Notes: generated by a model not told the origin, from the sequence alone. 48,559 nt of DNA from Spongospora subterranea f. sp. subterranea (GCA_049724395.1 JAUGWO010000079.1:1-48559), one strand, 5' to 3'; positions 1 to 12,700 are shown, numbered from the stretch's first letter. Numbers and translations: made by a program.

Positions 1-3000
1 TTGTATCGAATGAGGGCAGCAGCTCCCCCTTTTTTCCCGTTAGTATAACTGCCATCAGTCCATATTTCTACATCCGGGTTACGAGGAAGAAGTTCGTTTC
101 TTTTGTGCTTAGCAATTGCCTCCGTTCGAGTGGATTTGTGGTAATTTACTGTATAAAGAGCTTCGAGAATGTTTGCTGCAATATCTACCTTCGCATGAAT
201 GGTTTTGTATCCTTTCGGGACTCTTTCTCTGAGAGCTTTCCAGACTTGGCCAAGTGGAGACCAGCCATCGCCGAATCCTGTCCATTTGGTGTAGTCCTGT
301 CCCAGTTGTGATCCGTTGGCGCGCGCGGCTAAAACCGTCATAGTGGTTGCGCTAATAATTTTGTCTTTCAATAATGGGAATCCGGATATAGCGTGTAATA
401 GTGCAATTGGTGTCGATATGAATGATCCTGTATAGGTTCTCATGTAATCATTGTATGCTATTTCCATTGGTCTGAAAGTGGTGCTCGTCATTTCTCCCGC
501 TATCCACGGTAGATAGTAGTTGAGTTTTCCTCCGATGAATCCTTTACAAATTTGTTGGAACAGTTTCGTTGGTAATTTATATTGCCTCAATAGTCTCATT
601 AGTTTGCAGCGTCGTCGAATGTCGACTGCCGGCTCTGTCATGTCAATCAGAATGGTTGCTTTGTTGCAGGCTGGATTTGCCAAGAGATTAGCCCCAAGGT
701 ATTTCATGGTTGTCGCAGTATGGATTTTGTGATTTGCATCGACCTCTATTTTGTCTGAGTCTGCGTGTCTATTAAACAGGAGATACGTCTTCATCCATTG
801 TAATTTGATTTTGTTGACCTTGCACCATTTATACAGTTCGCTGCTGCTTTCTCGTAGTTTTTCAGCGACTTCTTTCTTAGAAGTGCCCTGTTCCCATTGT
901 GTAGTGTCGTCAACATATACGTTGCTATTGTTCATATTCAATGGTGCATCATAGATATACAATATCCACAGTAGAACACTAATACTGGATCCTTGTGGAA
1001 TTCCATTAATCTGCTCATACTGTGATGACTGCACATTTCGATAATGCACCTCGTACATTCGGTTTGTTAACCAGTTATCAATTAACAGTGTTAGATATGG
1101 CTCTATTCCCATGCGATTTAATTTTTCTATCAAGAGTGGCCGCTGTACTCTATCAAAAGCTTTCATGTAGTCGTATAGGACCACAGCAAATCTATTTTTT
1201 GATGCGGCAGCAATGGCTGAATTGTGCAGAAGTCTAAGCAGCGCATGTGAGGTGCTGTGAGCTGGTCTGCAGCCCGATTGATTCTTCGGAATGTGCTTTT
1301 CTGATTGCTGGCGTAGTCGATGTTCAATGATGCTCTCAACTAATTTTGCCAAAGAAGTCAATAGGGATATTGGGCGGTAATCACCGGGTTTTGATTTCGG
1401 TAACGGGATAATTTTTGCCATCTTCAAGGTATCTGGGAATGACCCTTTCACAATGATGTCATTGTTAATCGCCTGTCTGATGCTGTCTGCTAATTTGCCA
1501 TTTGCACATATTTGTTTTAGAAGTTTTGAAGAGATCCCATCTAATCCAGGAGCTGCTCTACTTTTTGCCTTTGTTGCTGCTCTGTCCAGCTCTCTTTTTG
1601 TGATAGGTGGTGGATGGCTACAAGCCCTTCGCCGTTTTAGGTCAATGACCAATTCATTATATTTTGCTCGCTCCTCCTTGGATAGCTCAAGATCAAGTGG
1701 ATTCGAGATGGCGCTGAAATTTTCGGCGATCCGATTTGCTTCTTCAACTGCATTGTTGGTACGAGTTGCGAAGGTACGATGCTTTTTGTTTGTTTGCGGA
1801 ACCAGGGTTTTCAGCATCTTCCACGTTGCTGCTCCCGTATTGTCCATACTAGCTTCTCTTGCCATTTTAAGTAAGTGTTTGTGCTTGTGGTTTCTAAACA
1901 TGTTTTTGAAATGTGTGTCGAGTTTCTGTAATTTTCGTTTCCTTTTCTCGATACGGTCAGCTCGCTGTCGTTTCACCATTGATTGCTGCCATTTTGTTTT
2001 GGCGCGGTTCCTTCTTCTGTAAGCGATTCTCAGTTCATCGTTCCAGAATGGACATGCGTTGCGACGAATAGTTTTGTGGTGGATCGACCCTGTTATAGCA
2101 TTGTGAATATTTGTTAGTGTCAGTTGATCACTGTTCATGTTTGTGATTCGCTCCATGAGCTTGTTGATTGTTTTCTCATTATCTATTATTTTGATGGGCT
2201 CTTTCAGCGTGTTTGTGCGTTTTTGTCGACCTGTTGGGATGGTAGTTTTGATGATGGTTGGCAGATGGTCACTGCTCAAGCTAGCGTGCGCTTTCCAGCT
2301 TTGGACGAAGGGGATAAAAGTTTGATTGCAAAGTGTGATGTCTAAATTGTTCGGTCCTCTGGTTGGGGTGTTGACATTATTTATCATGGAAAATTCCATC
2401 AAGATGGAGTCAAGGTATTCGTGGTGTTCTTCGTGATTTTTTCCAAATCGTTTATCTTTTGTGTTTAGATCGCCTGTAATTATTGTTGGCATATTCTGTT
2501 CATCTGCAAACTGTTCCATTGCTTTCCAGAACTCTGATCGCGCCTTATTGTTAGCATCTGGTGGTATGTACGTATGTATCAACATTATTTCCCCATTCAA
2601 TAGTAATAGTTGCGTGTTGATTCGCGATTTTTCGAATATGTTGATAGTGGGGCAGTCCATTGTTTTGATATCCAATCCCTCCCTCCAGAATATTGCTGAT
2701 TGAGTGAATGTATCGCTGCAGTGATAATTAGGGAATCCGGCTATTCTTCTTCTTCTGTGCCCTAGCTCGGATATGCATATAACATCGATTTTGTGCTTGG
2801 CAGTGAAGCGAGCCAGTTCATACGACTTAATCTCCGTTAGCCGGCCGGCATTCCATTGTGCAATTCGATAGCTGTGATTGGCGGCCTTGTGTATGCCTCT
2901 GTGTTTCTTCTCAACGAGTCTCATTTCAAATTTGAAGTAGTTGGTAATACGATTCGCTTTTTTCCTGGTCTCAGATCTTTCCGATATGGGTTTGGTTTGT

Positions 3001-3316
3001 TGTTGTGTTACCAGTTGGTGTTTGGTAGTTGTGTTACCTAGAATCACTTTGTGGATTTTTTGATTAGGTTTGAAAAAGTGGGTAATTCTGGATTGTATCG
3101 GTCTATGCTGGCAAGGTTGCTTGGTTCCGAGGAATGGTTGGATCAATGATGGGATAGGTGTAATTTGGCTGCAGTCAGACTCATTTTCATTGAGGTATCT
3201 CCTTTTGGATTTATGGCCTTGAACTTCAGCCTCAGTTTCCAAGTATCGTTTATTCGATCTTTGTGGCTTTAATTTTTTTGGTTTGAATTCGTGTATTCTA
3301 GCAGTCGTGCTTCATC
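1..3316 (-). CDS. LINE-A ORF2 (partial): APE endonuclease, reverse transcriptase, RNase H
   Basis: The minus frame appears open from a stop near 3316 to the window edge, so the protein is at least 1,090 residues and is cut by the edge. APE motifs: QWNAG (about 2850), CISELGHRR (about 2790), HTYIPPD, ITGDLNTKDKRFG (about 2470), NNLDITL and LSSDHLPT (about 2270). Reverse transcriptase motifs: PLPKSKPGDYRPISLL (about 1400), YDYMKAFDRVQ (about 1160), NGIPQGSSISVLLW (about 1000) and the catalytic VYVDDTTQW (about 910). RNase H begins with EIWTDGSY at about 60. No early in-frame ATG was found; the first clear Met (FEMRL) is near 2920. It is therefore probably made by -1 frameshifting from ORF1 or by reinitiation. 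The product would cut target DNA and prime reverse transcription of its own RNA. Relative to LINE-B this copy looks undamaged. Confidence 0.87.
3272..3278 (-). promoter_or_regulatory. Candidate -1 ribosomal frameshift heptamer (A AAA AAT) at ORF1/ORF2 junction
   Basis: On the minus strand the last ORF1 codons are CAA AAA AAT TAA. The heptamer A AAA AAT lies in the correct phase for a -1 slip directly before the stop, and the resulting frame (AAA AAA TTA AAG) is exactly the one that stays open into the APE endonuclease. In LINE-B the ORF2 frame is also -1 to ORF1 and an A-run (AAC AAA AAA GAC) lies just before the stop, but it is a less canonical slip site. Function is inferred. Confidence 0.4.
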
Positions 3317-3639
3317 CTCAGTGCAGTATGGAATGAGTCTTTTTTTGTTTCTATGGGATATGAGTCTGATTTTGTTTGTGTCTTTCCTGACATTAGCAAT
3401 TTCTGTTAGGTGAGAATCCAGTCTTATCCTGCTGGCACAGGAGGGTTCTTTACAGTTGCTGTTTGGTGATTCATGGTTTTTGTGAGTTAAATTCCAACTA
3501 TGTTTGCTGAGTTCTTCGGTGGCTGCTTCTGGTTTTTGTGTGTCGTTATGAGTAGTGGAATTCTCTTTGTAGTGAGAAATGTACTGTTCACATTGTTCTT
3601 CTGTCATGTCGTCATTCAAGTTCAAGTTTCGGCCGTCCT

Positions 3640-4130
3640 TATTTATCGGGAACAATGTTGCATAGTGGTTGAGCCTGCTGTGTTCCATTGGGGTCAATGG
3701 TGTTCCCTGTTTATGATGCAGTAGGTGTATGGTCGTCCTCCATTCCGAGATATCTCGAAGCTTTGGAAAGGAGTTCTCAATCCAATTTCGGATATTTGTG
3801 GTAAATGGCTTTGTTGAATGACTTATTATGATGATGTTGATTTTGAATAGGAATGCCCGCTATTGTGAGTTCGAATAGCCCAGCCCATTGGCAATCTCTT
3901 TGCATTATATCGAGGTATTCATCCAATGTGAGATCGTCGTGATTTGGCAGGGATCCTGCGTAGTTCAATAGAGTATGTGCTATTGCCCGTCCTTGCTGTG
4001 GATTTCTGGCATATTGACAGATATCCGTTCTCAGTTGGTGAACAGATGTATTGGGAATGGCCCCCGAAGTTCTGATCGCTTCCAAAGCACAGTTTCCTAT
4101 CCCAATAACGTCTTTGAATATGTATTTCGT
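3640..4130 (-). other. OTU-like cysteine protease domain in LINE-A ORF1
   Basis: The minus strand shows the three landmarks of the OTU fold in order and at usual spacing (about 140 residues). GIGNCALEAI corresponds to the GDGNCLFRAI box with the nucleophilic Cys. QWAGLFELTIAG corresponds to the WGG..EL box. LNHYATLFP carries the catalytic His followed by an aromatic residue. OTU proteins are deubiquitinase-type cysteine proteases. That this domain is catalytic here is inference, and one frame slip interrupts it in this copy. Confidence 0.7.
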
Positions 4131-6109
4131 GTTGGATATGTCAATGGGACAGGTAGGGTGGAGTCCGTTCCTATTTTCTCTGTCCAGTTTGTTGAATCGT
4201 TTTTGTTCTGTTTCTACTGTCGCGTCGTTGCATTCGTTTGGGATTTGACTCTTCCGCTTTCCGTAATTACGATGTCGATCTTCTGTTTTCCTGCGCTTAT
4301 TTATTTCTATTTGATAACATCTACAATGATTTTTGGCGAAGTATCGACATTGGAAAAGGCGGAAGGTAAGTGTATTTTGTCAAATCTTACATAGTCCTTT
4401 CTCCGATCAGTCAAAAATAATCTTGTGTGGGCATGCCTTTGCTCGATGTCCAACCGTTTCACACGTGACACATCTGGCTGGTGCATCTTTGTTTGGGCAT
4501 ACAGCAGCCTTATGATTTTGCTCACCACAGATGTGGCATCTTTTCCATACCGGATGTGTTCTTTTTTCTAATTTTCTTGCGTTCCACACCCACAATATCG
4601 CTTCCTCTGCTTGTTGCTTATGAAACGTAATGAGGGTTGTTGCTTATCAGGGCATTAGCCATGCGGGGTGTTAAAAGCGACGATTGGCGGTCACAATCGT
4701 TGGCTTCAAGTTTATTAGGTTGCAAATCTGTCCCTTGTATTCAGCAATGTTTTGCAAATGCTTGAATTGTCCTGCCGGAAAAAATGTTTAGCCAGTGTTA
4801 GATTGCGTGGTTTCATAAAATATGTTGAATTAGTCAATCCATGAAACAATAACTTGCATGGATTCGAGATTACGAACAAGTATTTCAATAGAATAGTGGA
4901 GGAATATGTGATGTTTGTTTGTGTACCCTTTTTTAACTCTTTCAGAATGACTGTATTTTCGCCTTTGAGATGGATGTTTTCTTTATCATAGCCTCTCAAC
5001 CATGGTAGTTGCTGATCTATAGATTGCATTACTGCATGAAGGTCGTCCGCTGTGATTATCGCCTCAGAGTAGTTAGTGTCATTGCGCGGTATGTACGGTG
5101 CCGGTATGTTGCTTGCCATTGATCCTTGAGTTTTGGTAGGGGGGCTGTCGTTGTACTAGTTGTTTTCCTGCGTTTGTCCATTCTTTGGTTAGTAACTTCC
5201 TCCGTTACCCCATCCATCATGGTGATAGTCTCATTCGCTACGTCTATCATTGTTTCATTCGCTCCGTCTGTCATGGTAGATTGATAGATTATGCGCAATG
5301 CGTTTCTGCGCAAATCGAGTAAGTGTACCGTCTCGCACTTTTTACAGTTGGTTTCGGGGTTACGCAGATATGATGCTGCAGTTTGGAGTCTGTGATACCG
5401 ACTGTTGATGGCTGCTCTATACGGGGATCTCTGTGGTGAGCAGTGATTATGCACTGGGTTCGTCGTGAGTGTGGGAGCCATGACTTCTTTTCTTGGGTGT
5501 TTTGAGCTCGTTCGTTCGGTGTGGCGAGTGACCATTTCATTTTCGGGGTGATGCGTCTGGATTTGTGCTTCCCTGCCTGCTGATTTCGTGAGTGCTGTAG
5601 TTTTATTTGGAACAATAGTGTGTTTGCTGTTTTGTTGTCGGTTTTCGCCTTGGATTTTCGGTTCAATTTTGGTAATTTTTTGCAATTGTTTCGGTGCCAA
5701 CACAAGGAAGGGGTTTCGAACGCAAAGCATTGGATGGGGATCCGTTGCGATGGTCACAAGATTCGGTCAGAGACCTTATCATGTGTAAACAGAGCTTTAT
5801 ACGCTGCCCAGATTGCGTTTTGTTAGCCCAGGTACGTTTGGGTCTAACAAGGATTGCCTTGATTGTCTGCCACTTTCTTGGTCCGGGTGCATGATCTCTG
5901 TAGGTCGCGCCCTGTATCTCATCCTTCGACATCGGTCGATCCCTGATTCGCGCGGAGGACTGGTTTTCGTTGCTTGGACTGTCGGGATGGGTCGCTTCCT
6001 TGGGTGAGACTCCGTTCCTCTGCCCTCCGCTTCCTCCCTTGGCAGCTCTTACCCTCGTCGCCTTCACCATCAACCGACACGTGACTCGCGCATTAATTAG
6101 CGGAGTGAT

Positions 6110-6745
6110 CCTCTCAACACATTTCCCGTCAAGTTGCCAACCTCTTCAATTCAAATTTATTCCTGGTGGATCGATTTTTCAAGATGAGTCATTTCATCGT
6201 TTGTAAAGGATCGCTCTGCAGGATAGTCGACTTGCTATTACAGAATGTACTTGGACTACCAGACGAGAGTATTTCAGATCTGGACCTCAATTCGTCTCTG
6301 GCGTCATCTTCGTCGTCGAGTGTTCGGCATTATTGTAGTTGAAATCGGCCCATGTGTAATAAATCCGGCCAATCGTTGGGTTGGACATTAATAAAGCAAC
6401 GTATGTAAGCAACGTATGTAATGTTCCAGAATCTGGTTCACTCTTTGGGTTTGTCCATCGGTCTGCGGGTGTCGAGAGGATGCGAGTTTCCTATCGATCT
6501 TAAGTCGAGATAAAAGTTGTTTCCAAAACTTCGAGACGAATTGAGGTCCACGGTCTGAAATAATCTCGTCTGGTAGTCCATGTAGTTTGAACACATTCTG
6601 TAATAGCAAGTCGACTAACCATGCAGCAGTGAGCGATTCTTTACAAGGGATGAAATGACTCATCTTGGACAATCGATCCACCACGACTAAAATTGAATCG
6701 AAACCTTTAGATTTTGGCAACTTGACGATGAAGTCCATGGTGATT
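6110..6745. repeat. Fold-back: inverted integrase fragment (6110-6305) facing 6537-6745
   Basis: The plus strand at 6110-6305 reads through the same integrase stretch that the minus strand carries at 6745-6537, from the VKLP region to the GPQFVS region. The arms are roughly 80 percent alike with small gaps, separated by about 230 bp. This is a divergent inverted duplication of part of gypsy-1 rather than a transposon terminal repeat. Confidence 0.7.
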
Positions 6746-9219
6746 GAGCGCCAAATATCATCGGGAACCGGCAATGGGCAGAGCAACCCGTGTGGTCGAT
6801 GACGACTGGATTTGGCTCGGCCACAAACATCGCACGATTTCACATACTTCTTAACGTAGCAGGTCATTCCGGGCCACCAGTACTCTCGTCCTACCGACTT
6901 GATGGTCTTGGAGACCCCGAAATGGCCGCTTACTGGAGCGTCGTGACGTACTCTGAGAATGTCGAGTTTACAGTCCTCTCCCGCCACGACGAGTGCTTGG
7001 TCCTTGTAAAGGGCGTCGTCGTGTAGTCGAAAATCGTCTATGGGCAATCTCGAAATGATGTCTTGAACGAATGCGTCCGATTTCTGGTTAGTTCTGATGC
7101 GCTCCAACATTGGTTTCGGAAAGGTAATTCTCGCGGCACACAACTTCTCCGGAGGTGGTCCTGGTTGATTCGGGTCGAGGCAACAGTTGGTCAGGGCGCA
7201 GTATCGACCAACATGCTAGGGTCCATTGGTTTGATCTCGTATTCTGGGCGTCGCGACAACGCGTCGGGTTTTCCACAAAAAAGGTCGATGCACAATGACG
7301 AACTGATATTGCAGTCGCACTGACCAGCGTGCTTGGCGACGATTGAGAGTTTTGGATGATGTAAAGTAAATCAAAATCTTATGATCGCTGTATACCGTAA
7401 TTTCGTGCTGTGCGCCCTCAAGGAAGTGCCGCCACACTTGAAAAGACGTAACGATCGCCAGCAACTCTTTGTCGTGGACGTCATAATTTAATTCCGGCGC
7501 CGCCAACTTCCTTGAGTAGAACGCGATTGGATGCAATTTACCATCGAGTTGTGGCTGTGAGATAACGGCCCCCAGCGCGAAATCAGAAGCGTCAGTCTCC
7601 AATATGATCGGTAGATTCGGGTCAAAGTGTTTCATAACAGGCGCCGTGGTGAACGCTCGTTTCAGGGTCACGAACGCTGACTCGGCCGCGCTCCACCAAG
7701 TAAATGGGTGGTTTTTTCTCGTCAGCGCCGTCAAAGGTGAAGATATTTTGGCGAAGTCAACGATGAACTCCCTGTAGAAGTTAGCAAAGCCTAAGAAACT
7801 TTGGACGTCCTTAGCTGTTGCTGGAGTCGCCCAGTCAAGGATAGTCTCCACCTTGCTTGGGTCCATCTTGATGCTGCTGTCGGTGACCTGATACCCGAGG
7901 AATTCGACTTCCTGAGCGTCGAACACGCATTTTTCGAGTTTTGCAAATAAACCTGCTGTACGCAACTTGGTCAGTACTAGTCGAACATTAACGTCGTGCT
8001 GCAGCGCGTTGTTCGAGTAGATCAAGATGTCGTCGAGGTAAACAACCACAAATTGGTCGAGGTATTCCCGGAGGACGTCGTTCATAAATCTTTGAAAATA
8101 GCCGGGAGCGTTCATTAGACCAAACGGCATTACCGTTTATTCGAAAATGCCATATTTGCAGCACCATGCCGTCTTCCATTCGTCGCCTTCCTTGATCCTA
8201 AGGAGATTGTAAGCGCCTCGTAAATCGATCTTGGTAAAGATCTTGGCAGACGACAGTTGGGCCAGAATATTTTGGATAGCAGGAATAGGATATGGCTCTT
8301 TCTTGGTTATATTGTTGACATCGCGGTAGTCGACGCACAGTCGGAGGCTGTTATCCTTCTTCTTTACAAACAGTATTGGTGATCCTAACGGTGATTTGGA
8401 GTGGCGAATGAATCCTTTCCTGAGGTTGTCTTCGATGTATTGTCGCAAAACTTCTTGTTCGATCTGGCCGAGTTTGTAAACCTTTTTGTATGGCAGTGGT
8501 CCAATTTCCTCCTTAAAGTTGATAGCGCAATCGTATGGGCGATGAGGGGGCAGTTGGTCAGCGTTTTTTTTCTTGAAAACGTCGCTAAAACCAACGTACT
8601 TTTGGGGGAGGGTGATGTTTGGTGTTGCGACGGCATTCGCCTTGGAGCTCAAGTACGTCGAGTATAGGGTTTGCTGGCCTGGGGAGTCAAAAGGGGCTGG
8701 AGTATCGTATTCTGTGGAGTCGTGGTGGCGTGGAGTAATGGTGTGAGCTCGCCAATCAATATGCGGGTTCTGCTGGTCAAGCCATGACATACCAATTATG
8801 AGAGGATAGTGAGCACGGGAAATGACATAAAAACTCGTAAGTGATTCGAAACCGGCAAGATCCAATCGTAATGGTAGCGTTACTTGGGTAATTGGATCGA
8901 GTTGACGACCATCGATAACTTCGACTGGGAGGGGATTGGGGAGACGGACCAGGGGGATCTTGTTGCGTTTCGCGAATGTGGCGTCGATAAAACAGGCTGA
9001 TGCACCACTGTCGATCAAGCAGGACACGTTAGGGAGGCTGTTTTCGTGCCAGGATACGCACGCGCGAGGTGTAATCGATCTACGCGGTGCGTTATTAACG
9101 TGAGTTGATGCGACTATGAGAGGTTTTGGGGAACAAGGGAAAATTGATGGTGAGGAGAGACGGGAGCTTTGACAAAATGTAGTGTATTGGCTGATATATG
9201 CCCGCAAGATATCAGCCAC
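6330..9219 (-). pseudogene. gypsy-1 pol region: protease, reverse transcriptase, RNase H, integrase
   Basis: Coding remains of a Ty3/gypsy polyprotein. Aspartic protease (DSGA) is near 9020, the RT start with RLCVDYRDVN near 8350, the YLDD catalytic box near 8040, RNase H with LETDASDFALGAV near 7590, and integrase from about 7060 to 6330. The gene order PR-RT-RH-IN defines the gypsy group. It is a fossil with several breaks and is not expected to be functional. Confidence 0.85.
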
Positions 9220-9600
9220 GGGCGTTTCCCGACAACCGTCGGTTGCGTTGCGCTAAAGCCGGGCAGTCGTCTATCGGATGGTCGGCGTCACCGCAATACA
9301 TGCACGACCCGGTGTCGCGGCGCCGTGCCCGTTCCGTCTCATCGAGTCGAGGGCGGGCTGTCGATCTTACAGAATCGATGCACATGGGGTCGTGAACTGG
9401 CCCGTTGGAATGACGATGGGGATTCGAACTAACACGACCACGTCGTTCCTGTTCGCGTTCAAAAAGACGGTCACCCACCAGCAGCTGGAACTCGCTGGCG
9501 TATGTGGCAACCGGTCGGCGACCCTGGCGCAGGATTTCCAAACGTCTGGCTGCCGTCGTGGACTTATTCGGGTCGTCAAACCTCGCGCGCAATGCTTGAA
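9212..9600 (-). pseudogene. gypsy-1 gag, C-terminal part with CCHC knuckle
   Basis: The minus strand reads VQALRARFDDPNKS, a Gag helix segment also present at about 14440, followed by an Arg-rich linker and the zinc knuckle CMYCGDADHPIDDC (CX2CX4HX4C). It lies directly upstream of the protease region of gypsy-1 and is separated from the N-terminal gag part by the nested element. Gag would bind the element RNA. Part of a broken element. Confidence 0.75.
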
Positions 9601-9601
9601 C

Positions 9602-9715
9602 TGTAAAGATGACACCAGTTATCATTAACGCCTTAACCAACTGACGGTTGGTTTCGGTCATTGTTTATTAAGTGCGTATACTGATGGGCACATGGAACAT
9701 GGTATGGTCCTAACA
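9602..9715 (-). repeat. gypsy-2 3' LTR (about 114 bp)
   Basis: Begins TGTAAAGATGACACC and ends GGTCCTAACA on the plus strand, so it has TG...CA ends. A copy of most of it lies at 14336-14424. It follows the chromodomain end of pol directly, as a 3' LTR should. LTRs this short are unusual for gypsy elements. Confidence 0.65.
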
Positions 9716-9739
9716 GTATACTGCCCTTATCCCTTAGGG

Positions 9740-12700
9740 CGTCTTATCCTCGGCCCTGCTCTTTCGGGATATTGCCTGTGGAAGGCTTGAATTTCGTCCA
9801 CCAACATATCCGTGGCTCTTAGCGTGGCAGCTGGTTCCCATGACCGTTCCGATGGTGGATAGCCTTCCCAATCAATAAAATATTCCAAGTGTCGGTGACG
9901 ATATCTGGAATCTAAAACTGTCTTGACGATGTAAAGCGGGTTGGTCCTCTGATGGCAGGATTATTGGTGGTGGAGGCGGTTGAATACGATCGGTCAATGT
10001 GTTAGAATGATATTTTTCCAGCTGCGAGACGTGAAAGACGTTATGCAGTCTCGAATTGGACGGCAGGTCAATGCAATAGGCGACATCGTTAACTTTGCCG
10101 GTGATCGTATATGGTCCCAGCAGTTTGTAATCCAATTTACTGCATGGACGATTGGTTGGTATTTCACCGCGACGCAACATGACTCGATCACCTTGGTGAA
10201 ATTCAGGCGTTTGATCACGACCGACATCGGCAAATCGCTTCATGTCAGCAACTGATTGCGCCAATTGGTACTGCAGAAATTTTCTGATTGACGATAGATG
10301 ATCTGCACGGTCGTCTGCTGATGGGTTTACGCTGGACGGTGAACGAGGAAGCAACCCGTGGAATCGTGGATGATATCCGTACAATGCGAAAAACGGCGTC
10401 ATTCCAGTTGATGAATGTTTCGTATTGTTGTAGGCGAACTCGGCGATCGGAATTATGCTACTCCAATCGTCCTGTAAAAAACTGATGAAACACCGTAGAT
10501 ACTGCTCCAACACCTGATTAACTCTTTCGGTTTGACCATCCGACTGCGGGTGACGCGATGACGACAGGTTTCTTTGTACTTTAAGCCGCGTAAGAAGATG
10601 ATGCCAGAAACGCGAGATGAAATGGGGTCCACGATCCGATACAATATCATCTGGAAGACCGTGCAGACGAAAAACGTTCGCAATAACGAGGTCGGCAACT
10701 TCAGGGGCCGTCAATGACTCCCGACAAGGAACGAAATGTGCCATTTTTGAGAATCGATCAACTATTACAAGGATAGAATCGAATCCGGCCGACTTGGGGA
10801 GCTTCACGATGAAATCCATTGATATTGATTTCCAAAGATTCGTTGCGATCGGAAGGGGCAACAATAACCCGTGCGGTTTGTGACGAACTGTTTTAGCGCG
10901 TTGGCAAGTATCACATGAAGAAACGTAGTTCTGGACATAACAACGCATTCCAGGCCACCAAAACTCTCTTCTGATGGCGGCAAATGTCTTTGTAACGCCA
11001 AAGTGACCACTGACAGGCGCGTCGTGATGCATCCGTAAAACCGTCAATTTGCATTGGTCCCCCACAATAACGAGCTGATGGCCATCTCGATAGAGTACGC
11101 CATCCTTCACCAAAAAATGTTTGCCTGCGGGACCTTGCAGATTTTTCAATATTTTTTCGATCATTGGGTCAGAATTCTGATTGCGTCGGACGAGTTCAAA
11201 AAACTCGTCAGCAGGTGGTCGGTTAACATGGTGCACTGCGTTAATTGCTAATGTTGGCTTCCCTGCGACAAAACGGTGTGGTGGCAAAACGCACTCCTGT
11301 TCTTGTATAGAAATCTCTTCTTCTGCCGTCGGCCGATATTCGGGACGACGAGTCAAAGCGTCTGCTTTTCCGTTGAACCGACCAGGGCGATGTTGAATAA
11401 TAAAGTCGAACTGACAAAGATATTGAGACCACCGCGCCTGCCTGCTGCTCAGACGATGAAAAGTCGAGAAGTAAATTAAATTGTGATGATCGGTATGAAT
11501 TATGGTCTGATGCCGATCGGTGTCTAGGAACTGGCGCCATTGTTGAAAAGCAGTAATAATGGCTAACAACTCCTTGTCGTAAGTTGTAGCGGTAGTTGAT
11601 CTCATGTGCAGTAAGTTTTCGAGAGTAGAACGCTACAGGGCGGAGATCGTCCTTAGTATCACGTTGTGAAAGAATCATGGCGATTGCGCAATGTTCGACG
11701 CGTCCGTTTCGATCTCGCAGGGAACGTTAGGATTAAAATGCATCAGGATAGGGGCACTACTGAACGCCGTCTTCAGGGTACTAAATGCATTATCCGCTTC
11801 TTGGCTCCAATTGAATTGTAGGTTCATCCGAGTCAGATCCGTCAGAGGTTTGGCAGTCTGTGAAAAATTGTCAATGAATTTACGATAAAAATTCGCGAAT
11901 CCTAGAAAGGCTTGGAGTTCCTGAACGTTGTTGGGTGCTTGCCAAGACATGATGCTACTGACTTTCGCAGGATCCAGACGTATACCGCTCGATGAGACGA
12001 GGTATCCCAAGAACTCCACTTCGGCCGATTGAAACGAACACTTCTCCAGCTTGGCGTATAATTTTGCCTTCCGCAATCGGGTCAGCACCTGGCGTACATG
12101 CTGTACATGGCTTTCTGGAGTTGCAGAATAAATCAAGATGTCATCGAGATAAATGATCACGAATTGATCGAGGTAATCGTGAAAGGTATCGTTCATAAAG
12201 TATTGGAAGGCGCCCGGCGCATTGGTCAAACCGAACGGCATGATCAGATATTCAAAAAGACCATATGGCGTTCGGAATGCTGTCTTCCACTCGTCACCGC
12301 TACGAATTCGGACCTGATTGTAAGCCCCGCGTAAGTCGATCTTTGTGAAGATATTTGCAGAGTTCAAGTTGTGCGAGTAGCTGGTCAATCAGCGGCAGGG
12401 ATAGCGATTGCGGACAGTGACCGAATTGAGGCCTCGGTAATCAACACAAAGACGTAGCGAACCGTCTTTCTTTTTGACAAATAAAACTGGGGCACCTGCC
12501 GGCGATTTGGACTGTCGAATAAATCCTTTTTGTAAATTCTCCTGCAAGTACGCCTTCAGCGCGCGTTGTTCGCGAGGAGATAGTCCATACAGGCGATTGA
12601 ATGGTGGTTCCTTGCCTTCGTGCAGGTCAATGGTACAATCAAACTTCCTATGTTCAGGTAATTCGTCGCATTTCGCCTTATCAAAAACATCGAAGAAATC

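Larger units (their letters stand above)
3269..6073 (-). pseudogene. LINE-A ORF1: gag-like protein with CCHC knuckles and OTU-like domain, frame-broken
   Basis: Several minus-strand frames with related character cover this interval. The 5' part (6073-5056) is basic and rich in Pro, Thr and Asn with no recognised fold. A middle part (5119-4715) is followed by two zinc knuckles, CHICGEQNHKAAVCP and CVTCETVGHRAKACP (4595-4407), each CX2CX4HX4C and typical of nucleic-acid binding Gag-like ORF1 proteins. The OTU-like segment then reads KYIFKDVIGIGNCALEAI (Cys box), QWAGLFELTIAG, and SRLNHYATLFPI (His box), ending at the stop at 3269. One frame slip falls inside the OTU segment, near 3850; others separate the upstream blocks. 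Compared with LINE-B the OTU segment is clearly homologous, while the knuckles were not seen in LINE-B. Confidence 0.75.
1..6110 (-). mobile_element. LINE-A: APE-type non-LTR retrotransposon with RNase H and an OTU-like domain
   Basis: This element reads right to left and leaves the window at position 1. The order along the minus strand is a gag-like ORF1 with two CCHC knuckles (about 4590-4410), an OTU-like cysteine protease domain (about 4130-3640), then ORF2 with APE endonuclease, reverse transcriptase and the start of RNase H. A related copy, LINE-B, lies at 33950-39600 on the other strand and aligns with it from the OTU domain onward. APE plus RNase H places it in the broad I/R1/Tad-like assemblage, but the exact clade cannot be fixed by eye. 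The right boundary near 6110 is approximate, set where gypsy-related sequence begins. ORF1 is split over several frames while ORF2 looks continuously open. Confidence 0.88.

Noticed and set aside
9278-9628. Plus-strand frame of 116 residues
   Set aside because: Antisense to gypsy-1 gag and its CCHC knuckle; no motif of its own.
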